Shown here in pieces: positions 59,057 through 64,000 of a stretch of 64,000 bases of DNA. The notes under the pieces were generated by a model. It saw only the letters and a program-made list of their open reading frames with translations. It had not been told where the DNA came from and searched no databases. The position numbers and the translations under genes were made by a program. Numbering within the stretch: position 1 is the stretch's first letter; every line of letters starts with the position of its first letter. The stretch comes from Geodermatophilaceae bacterium URHB0062 (GTDB lineage Bacteria > Actinomycetota > Actinomycetes > Mycobacteriales > Geodermatophilaceae): assembly GCA_000620185.1 (NCBI GenBank), contig JHVO01000009.1, positions 186,001 through 250,000 on the forward strand, read 5' to 3'.

Positions 59057-59120
59057 TGACTTGCGCCCGCTCAGAGTCGGGTAGAGACGGGACACTGTCA
59101 AGCAGTTCGCGTGATTTGCG
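59051..59120. promoter_or_regulatory. Pair of 15-bp direct repeats, candidate AraC sites
   Basis: TTTGCATGACTTGCG (59051-59065) and TTCGCGTGATTTGCG (59106-59120) agree at 12 of 15 positions (TTYGCRTGAYTTGCG) and are 55 bases apart. Each is itself two TTGC-type half-sites ten bases apart, the habit of AraC-family targets. The first overlaps the LacI-type operator. Confidence 0.45.
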
Positions 59121-59156
59121 TCATAGCCGTTTCCGGGAGCCGGGACAGCGCCCCGC

Positions 59157-60026
59157 TCAGCCGACTGCCGGGGGGTTTGCGGACTGTCCGGTTCGGTTGC
59201 CCCTGGCCCGGAAGACGGTCGGGGACACTCCGTAACGACTCCGGTAGGCGCGGCCGAAGTGCGACAGGCTGTTGAAGCCGGCCGCATGGCAGACCTCGGT
59301 GACACCGAGCCCGGTCGACGCCAGCAGGGACTGGGCGAAAGCCAGCCGGCGGAGCTGCAGATACGTCTGGAACGAAGTCCCGGTGAACTCCCGGAAGCAC
59401 TCGCTGAAGTAGTTCGGCGACAGGTGTACCTGGGCGGCCACCCCCGCCAGCGACAGCGGTTCACGGAAATGCCGGTCGACGAAGAGGACCGCCTTCTGCA
59501 CGTCCGGCTGCTCGCGCGGCACGGGCCTCGTGCGGCACTGCGCGGCGCCGGGGGTACACCGGCGCGCCAGTTCGATGAGGATGCACCGGAGGACGGCTTC
59601 CATCATCCCCAGCGCACCGGGACGGTCGAGCGCCGACTCGTCCCACAGGCGCCGGAAGTCCGGCCCCAGGTCGGCGGCGTCGGAGAGCGTCCAGGCGGTG
59701 CGCTCGAGCCCGCTCAGCACGGGGTCGTCCAGCCGGCCCTCGATCAGTCCGGGGTCCACCACGACGTTGAAGTAGCTCAGCGGCTCGTCGGACTCGGTCG
59801 AGATCTCGTGGAAGTCGGCCGGTGTCAGGAGGAAGGTGCTCCCGGCGCGCAACTCCCCCGGCGCGCCGTTGAGCCGGTGCACCGCACGCCCCCCGGTCAC
59901 GTGCACCAGTTCGTAGAAGTCGTGCCAGTGCACATCCACGCGACGCACCTGTTGGCGCGTCACGCTCACCTGCGCAGCCGGGGCGAGCAGGGTGTCCGCG
60001 GTGTACCGCTCGAGACGGGGGCGCAC
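59157..60026 (-). CDS. AraC family transcriptional regulator
   Basis: A 289-residue protein. An N-terminal cupin sensor (about 25-110; VHWHDFYELVHVTGG) precedes a C-terminal double helix-turn-helix (about 190-285; LSPNYFSECFREFTGTSFQTYL, VTEVCHAAGFNSLSHFGRAYRSRYG). GTG 60026 has GGAGG four bases upstream and is preferred to a TTG 48 bases earlier that would fall inside the operator at 60070. It likely senses a sugar and acts on the binding-protein promoter just downstream. Confidence 0.9.
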   Translation of the reverse strand: MRPRLERYTADTLLAPAAQVSVTRQQVRRVDVHWHDFYELVHVTGGRAVHRLNGAPGELRAGSTFLLTPADFHEISTESDEPLSYFNVVVDPGLIEGRLDDPVLSGLERTAWTLSDAADLGPDFRRLWDESALDRPGALGMMEAVLRCILIELARRCTPGAAQCRTRPVPREQPDVQKAVLFVDRHFREPLSLAGVAAQVHLSPNYFSECFREFTGTSFQTYLQLRRLAFAQSLLASTGLGVTEVCHAAGFNSLSHFGRAYRSRYGVSPTVFRARGNRTGQSANPPAVG

Positions 60027-60069
60027 AGGACCTCCGGGAAGCCGCTCCACGGAAGGGTGAGCGCCGAGG

Positions 60070-60084
60070 TGCAATCGATTTGCA
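60070..60084. promoter_or_regulatory. LacI-type operator between araC-type and lacI-type genes
   Basis: TGCAATCGATTTGCA has perfect TGCAA/TTGCA arms around TCGAT with a central CG. It lies in the divergent promoter region of the AraC and LacI genes and shares 13 of 15 bases with 59042-59056. Confidence 0.65.
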
Positions 60085-60198
60085 ACGCAGAACGGTGCTA
60101 ACGTACGGAGCCGCCCACGGGGGTGTCAAGGGTCGGACAGGGCCCTGATAGCGCGGCGCGCTCTCGCGCCGGAAAGGCCGAAGGGGGCGTCCCAGGGC

Positions 60199-61263
60199 AT
60201 GTCGCAAGCTCCCCCTCCCGATTCGACGTCCTCACCCGACGGCGCGAGCCGCGCACGCGGCGGACGCGTGACCATCGGGGAGGTCGCCGAACTCGCAGGC
60301 GTCAGCCCCACGACCGTCTCCCACGTCTTCTCGGGCAAGCGCGCCGTCAGCTCGGCCACCCGGGAGCGGGTTCTCGAGATCGTCCAGACCCTCGGTTACC
60401 GCCCGAACAACGTCGCTCGCAACCTGCGGACGCGGCAGTCGAGGATGATCGCCGTCATCGTTCCCGACATCACCAACCCCTTCTACAGCGTGTTGACCCG
60501 AGGTCTGGCCGACGCCATGTCGGGCGCCGACTACGGCACGTTCGTCTGCAACACCGATGGCGACGTCACGAGGGAACAGCGGTTCGTCGAGGACGTGCTC
60601 GACCGGGGCGTGGACGGCGTGGTGATGGCCGCGGTGAACGTCTCCCCCGAGGCCATCGTCGCCCTCGCCGACCTCGGGCCACCGTTCGTCTGCATGGGCA
60701 CCGACGTCCAGCACCCCCACGTCGACCGCATCTGGGCCGACGACATCGCCGGCGCACGCGAGGCCACCGCACACCTGCTGACCGACGGCACGCACCGCGT
60801 GGGCATGATCCAGGGACCCGACGACTCCGGCGGGCGCGGCGAGGGGTACCGGGACGCACTCGCGGCGGCCGGCGTCCCGTACCGCCCCGAACTCGTCGAG
60901 CACGGCAACTGGACCCGGCAGGGCGGCTACGCGGCGATGCGCCGGCTGCTCTCCCAGAACCGCCCGCCCGAGGCCGTCTTCTGCGCCAACGACCTGATGG
61001 CCATCGGTGCGATGGACGCCGCCCGCGAACAAGGCTGCAGCATTCCCGACGACATCCGCCTGGTCGGCTTCGACGACATCGAGGCTGCCACCCTGGTCAG
61101 CCCCGCGCTCACGACGGTCCGAAACCCGTCGTACGAGACCGGGCGGACAGCCGGCGATCTGCTGCTGAGCCGCCTGTCGGGCGGGCACGCGGGGGGACAG
61201 CGTTCCCTCGTGCTCCCCTGCGAGCTGATCGTGCGCGCCTCCTCCCAGGTCCGCCCCGGCTAG
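60199..61263 (+). CDS. LacI family transcriptional repressor
   Basis: A 354-residue regulator. The HTH and hinge (about 23-80, VTIGEVAELAGVSPTTVSHVFSGKRAVS, ARNLRTRQS) are followed by a periplasmic-binding-like sensor domain (IAVIVPDITNPFYSVL, CANDLMAIGAM, VGFDDIEAA). The extra 20 residues before the HTH are disordered. It is divergent from the AraC-type gene and convergent with the dehydrogenase gene, overlapping its 3' end by four bases. Two operator-like sites in the locus suggest it represses the transporter and both regulator promoters. Confidence 0.94.
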   Translation: MSQAPPPDSTSSPDGASRARGGRVTIGEVAELAGVSPTTVSHVFSGKRAVSSATRERVLEIVQTLGYRPNNVARNLRTRQSRMIAVIVPDITNPFYSVLTRGLADAMSGADYGTFVCNTDGDVTREQRFVEDVLDRGVDGVVMAAVNVSPEAIVALADLGPPFVCMGTDVQHPHVDRIWADDIAGAREATAHLLTDGTHRVGMIQGPDDSGGRGEGYRDALAAAGVPYRPELVEHGNWTRQGGYAAMRRLLSQNRPPEAVFCANDLMAIGAMDAAREQGCSIPDDIRLVGFDDIEAATLVSPALTTVRNPSYETGRTAGDLLLSRLSGGHAGGQRSLVLPCELIVRASSQVRPG

Positions 61264-62210
61264 CCCGGGAACGTCACCGTCGACTTGACGAACCCCTCGG
61301 GCTTGTCCACGGCGGTCGCGAAGGCCTCGTTGATGTCGTCGAGGCCGAACCGGTGGGTGACCAGACCCTGCAGCGACAGGCGGCCCGCGGTCAGCAGGCG
61401 CATCCCGATCGTCATGCCGCGCATGATCGTGTTCACGTCCCGGAAGTGCGCGTTGACGATCTGGAACGCCATCCAGTTCCACTGGGCCAGCGGGATCTCC
61501 CGCGGCGCACCCTGGTGGTACCCCACGATCGCGATCTTGCCGCTCATGCGCGTCACGTCACCGACCACCGCCAGCGGCGCCTGGGTGCCGGTCACCTCGA
61601 ACGTGATGTCGGCGCCCACGCCCCCGGTGAGTCCGGAGACGACGTCGGGGAGGGACTCCCGCGTCACGTCGACCGTCCGGGTCGCCCCCAGCTTCCGGGC
61701 CCGCTCGAGCGCGTCCGGCCGGGTGTCGGCCACGACGAGGTGCCGGACTCCCCGCAGCTGCACGAGCTCCTGGACGAGGTTGCCCATGAAGCCGGCGCCG
61801 ATGATCACCACGTCGTCCCCCAGGCGCACGTCGGCGAGCTCGACGGCGTTCGCGGCACAGGCCAGGGGCTCGGCCAGCGCCTCCTCGACCGCGACCCCCG
61901 CGGCCGGCCGGCAGTACTCCGCCTTCACCGCGACGTACTCGGCGAAGCCGCGGCCGGTCGCCCAGACGGCGACGACGTCGCCCTCCCGGAAGGTGCGCAC
62001 CTCCGCCCCGGCGCGGACGACGGTCCCGCTGACCTCGTGACCTGGGTACAGCGGGAACGGCGCAGCGCCCCTGCCCTCCCACACGTCGAGCTCCGAGGCG
62101 CACACGCCGCAGGCGCCCGCCTTGACCAGGACCTCGTCCGGCGCGATCTCCGGGACATCCTCCTCGACGACCTCGAATGCGCGCGGCCCGCGCAGCACGG
62201 CGATCCTCAT
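61260..62210 (-). CDS. Zinc-dependent alcohol/sorbitol dehydrogenase
   Basis: A 316-residue MDR enzyme from ATG 62210. Catalytic zinc ligands are visible: Cys in GVCASELDVW (about 37), His-Glu in YPGHEVSG and the Glu in ALAEPLACAANAV. The Rossmann motif is IIGAGFMGNLV. The structural four-Cys zinc loop is absent, which makes it shorter than sorbitol dehydrogenases. It follows the GH42-like gene by 8 bases and is probably co-transcribed, oxidising a sugar or polyol released by it. Confidence 0.9.
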   Translation of the reverse strand: MRIAVLRGPRAFEVVEEDVPEIAPDEVLVKAGACGVCASELDVWEGRGAAPFPLYPGHEVSGTVVRAGAEVRTFREGDVVAVWATGRGFAEYVAVKAEYCRPAAGVAVEEALAEPLACAANAVELADVRLGDDVVIIGAGFMGNLVQELVQLRGVRHLVVADTRPDALERARKLGATRTVDVTRESLPDVVSGLTGGVGADITFEVTGTQAPLAVVGDVTRMSGKIAIVGYHQGAPREIPLAQWNWMAFQIVNAHFRDVNTIMRGMTIGMRLLTAGRLSLQGLVTHRFGLDDINEAFATAVDKPEGFVKSTVTFPG

Positions 62211-62218
62211 ACCGGTCC

Positions 62219-64000
62219 TCAGTTCCTCTCTCGGTCGGACGGTGCAGTTGCCGGGGACAGGGCGCCGCCGGGGAAGACGACGATGGAGTACAGCGGCAGC
62301 TCGGCCAGGTCGACGGTGCACCGGCCCTCATACGCCGAGACCGTGAGCTGGGTGCGCTTGCCGTCGGCGGTGACCAGCGTCGCGGAGGTCGGGCTCCCGG
62401 GGAGCGCGACGGTCAGCCGGACCCCGGTGCGGGGCACCACCCGGTCGTCGTGGCGGTCGTACGCGTAGTTGACCAGGTGGACGGCGGCCGACCCGCCCGG
62501 CAGCCGGTGGATGTTGACCGCCACGTCCGCGAGCCCGGTTCCCTCGACCTGCCGGCCGGACGGCAGCATCCCGTCGACGTCCGAGTGGTGCGAGCGGACG
62601 ACACCGGAGTGGCCGGCCAGCCGGTTGCGCTGCTCGTCCGGCAGGTTCTCGGCCAGGCGGCCGGTGACCACGACCTGCCCCCCGCCGTCGAGATAGTCGA
62701 GCAGCGCGTCGGCCTGGGCAGCGGTGAGGAAGCTGCACGAGGGCAGCACAAGCGTGCGGTAGCGGCGCAGCGCCGCCACGTCGACCCGGTCGTCGGCGGT
62801 CACCCCGTCGGCGAAGAGGATGACGTCGAAGGGGACCGCCGCGGAGGCCAGCCCCGAGGTGGCGACCCGGTAGGGCACCTCGACGGACTCGTCGCGGGCG
62901 TTGGAGATGTTGTCGGCGGCGTCCTGCCTGCTGATCAGCTCCCGATTGCTCTCGATGCTGAAGACGACGCCGACCTCGTTGCAGGACTGGCGGCTGTAGA
63001 GGTCCTCGTGGTCGGCGAGGAAGGTCTGGATCTCCGTCGCCAGTTCGTGGGGGGCGTAGAAGGAGTCCTCGATCCGGCTGCCCATCCAGGAGCCGTACGG
63101 GACGGTCATGTTCGCCCCCATCGCAGCGCCCTCGAACAGCGACAGACGGAGCAGGTCGTGGCCGCGACCGGCCTTCAGCTCCTCCCCGAGCTCGGGGACG
63201 ACGCCGCCGTAGGGGTTCTCCACCACGACGACGTCCTTGTCGCCGGCGAAACCCGCCACGTAGCGGTACCACTCCGGCTGGCGGTAGGTGGTGTTGCGCA
63301 TCTCGGTGATGAGCAGGTCGACGTCGTCGGCGAGCGGCAGGTAGTGGGGGTCGAGGTTGAAGAAGTTGCCCGACACCAGCACCTCCCGGCCCTGCTGGCG
63401 GCCGTACTCGCGGATGTAGTCGGCGAGCTCCTTGAAGTGGGTCTTGATGGCGCGGCACTGGTAGCGGTAGTAGTCGCCGAACAGCGGGCTGCCGTTCCGG
63501 TTCTCCTTGAAGTCGTAGCCGCGCTCGAGCAGCCACTCGCCGTAGTGGAACGTCTCGAGATCGACGCCGGCGAGCTGTGGGTCGCGCTCTGCCTCGTCCT
63601 GCCCCAGCAGGTACGCGCGGAAGCCCTTCATGCAGTCCTTGCAGAAGCACGCCCCGTACTGCAGCGCCCCGAGGGGCAGTTCGGCCTCGTCGAGCTGTAC
63701 GCCGTTCACCCCCGCGTCGATCTGGATGCGGATGACGGCCTTGAGGTATTCGCGCCAGACCGGGTTGTTGCGGTCCATGTAGAAGCACTGGTGCTCGCGG
63801 TCGGGGCACTCGACCCACTCGCAGTGGCACGGCTTCTGGTGGATGTCGCGGGCGACGCACTCCTCGATCAGGTCGGTGACCTTCTCGCCGTCACTGTTGA
63901 CCAGCCCGTCGGGGAAGTACTTCTCGACCGGCGCCCACAGCTTCGGGTACCGGTTCTGCACGAACTCCCGCAGGCCCATCCAGTCGCGGTGCCCTTCGCC
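62219..64000 (-). CDS. GH42-like glycoside hydrolase family protein, 5' end outside window
   Basis: The frame runs off the right edge; at least 590 residues are present. The N-terminal part is a TIM-barrel with GVQLDEAELPLGALQYG and the metal-type cluster ACFCKDCMKGF, reminiscent of GH42 beta-galactosidases with C-x-C-x-x-C. A middle part (about 390-480; FDVILFADGVTADD, LVLPSCSFLT, GGQVVVTGRLAEN) resembles the glutamine-amidotransferase-like trimerisation domain, and a beta-sandwich ends the protein. No signal peptide can be judged. Catalytic Glu candidates are LLITEMRN and GVQLDEAE. The substrate should be the oligosaccharide handled by the linked transporter. Confidence 0.75.
   Translation of the reverse strand, partial: GEGHRDWMGLREFVQNRYPKLWAPVEKYFPDGLVNSDGEKVTDLIEECVARDIHQKPCHCEWVECPDREHQCFYMDRNNPVWREYLKAVIRIQIDAGVNGVQLDEAELPLGALQYGACFCKDCMKGFRAYLLGQDEAERDPQLAGVDLETFHYGEWLLERGYDFKENRNGSPLFGDYYRYQCRAIKTHFKELADYIREYGRQQGREVLVSGNFFNLDPHYLPLADDVDLLITEMRNTTYRQPEWYRYVAGFAGDKDVVVVENPYGGVVPELGEELKAGRGHDLLRLSLFEGAAMGANMTVPYGSWMGSRIEDSFYAPHELATEIQTFLADHEDLYSRQSCNEVGVVFSIESNRELISRQDAADNISNARDESVEVPYRVATSGLASAAVPFDVILFADGVTADDRVDVAALRRYRTLVLPSCSFLTAAQADALLDYLDGGGQVVVTGRLAENLPDEQRNRLAGHSGVVRSHHSDVDGMLPSGRQVEGTGLADVAVNIHRLPGGSAAVHLVNYAYDRHDDRVVPRTGVRLTVALPGSPTSATLVTADGKRTQLTVSAYEGRCTVDLAELPLYSIVVFPGGALSPATAPSDRERN

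Noticed and set aside
60123-62468. Long plus-strand frame overlapping lacI and the dehydrogenase gene
   Set aside because: It is a frame shadow of lacI, then the antisense of the dehydrogenase gene; the product is Arg/His-rich.
1-64000. CRISPR array, tRNA, rRNA, insertion sequence or prophage
   Set aside because: No regularly spaced repeats, no tRNA T-arm apart from that of tmRNA, no transposase, integrase or phage genes were seen.

Overview
The window is about 72% GC. Its reading frames have strong third-position GC bias, many GTG starts and tightly overlapping genes. The order prfB, ftsE, ftsX, smpB, with ssrA further along on the same strand, is typical of Actinobacteria. An actinobacterial Tad/Flp locus, DUF4383/DUF6131-type small membrane proteins, a class F sortase and PAS-SpoIIE phosphatases point to a soil or stone actinomycete, most likely Geodermatophilaceae (Blastococcus, Geodermatophilus or Modestobacter). 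The family assignment is inference from gene style; no marker was compared.

Layout. 1-4.3 kb: a leucine-rich-repeat protein, tmRNA, a tyrosine-phosphatase-like protein and CorA with a short proline-rich leader ORF, then an SCO6745-like protein. 4.4-8.5 kb: a four-gene, overlapping plus-strand operon of KaiC, two KaiB-like proteins and a PAS-PAS-SpoIIE phosphatase. This is the most striking system in the window: a KaiBC core without KaiA, wired to a PP2C-type phosphatase. 8.5-13.6 kb: a GNAT protein, a lipoprotein/VOC/amidohydrolase operon divergent from an ArsR-SRPBCC fusion with an operator-like inverted repeat over its start, and an oxidoreductase. 13.6-17.3 kb: smpB, ftsX, ftsE, prfB. 17.3-23.3 kb: two GGDEF-EAL proteins flanking cutA and small membrane proteins. 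23.5-27.0 kb: a metzincin-like protease without signal peptide, a VOC protein and a YihY membrane protein. 27.1-32.2 kb: a frameshifted lectin-type repeat remnant and a compact Tad pilus operon.

32.4-49.5 kb is rich in envelope and exported proteins: an AOC/dirigent-barrel-like protein, a CHAP amidase, a CSLREA/beta-helix/RTX-type protein, a subtilisin, a 641-aa orphan exported protein, a CHRD-domain wall protein coupled to a class F sortase, and a split YeeE/YedE transporter. Embedded here is a 1178-aa membrane NTPase with a macro-like N-terminus, Clp-N-like repeats and a KAP P-loop domain, a candidate conflict or defence protein, and an XRE-NB-ARC-TPR regulator.

49.5-64 kb: an acyltransferase whose only sensible start is ATC, a ThDP enzyme of the acetolactate synthase type and a second oxidoreductase, then a carbohydrate-use locus: cupin isomerase-like protein, two ABC permeases, a solute-binding lipoprotein, an AraC regulator, a divergent LacI regulator, a zinc alcohol dehydrogenase and a GH42-like hydrolase cut by the window end. 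Two nearly identical 15-bp operator-like sites, one before the binding-protein gene and one between araC and lacI, tie the regulators to the transporter. No CRISPR array, tRNA, rRNA, intact insertion sequence or prophage was seen.
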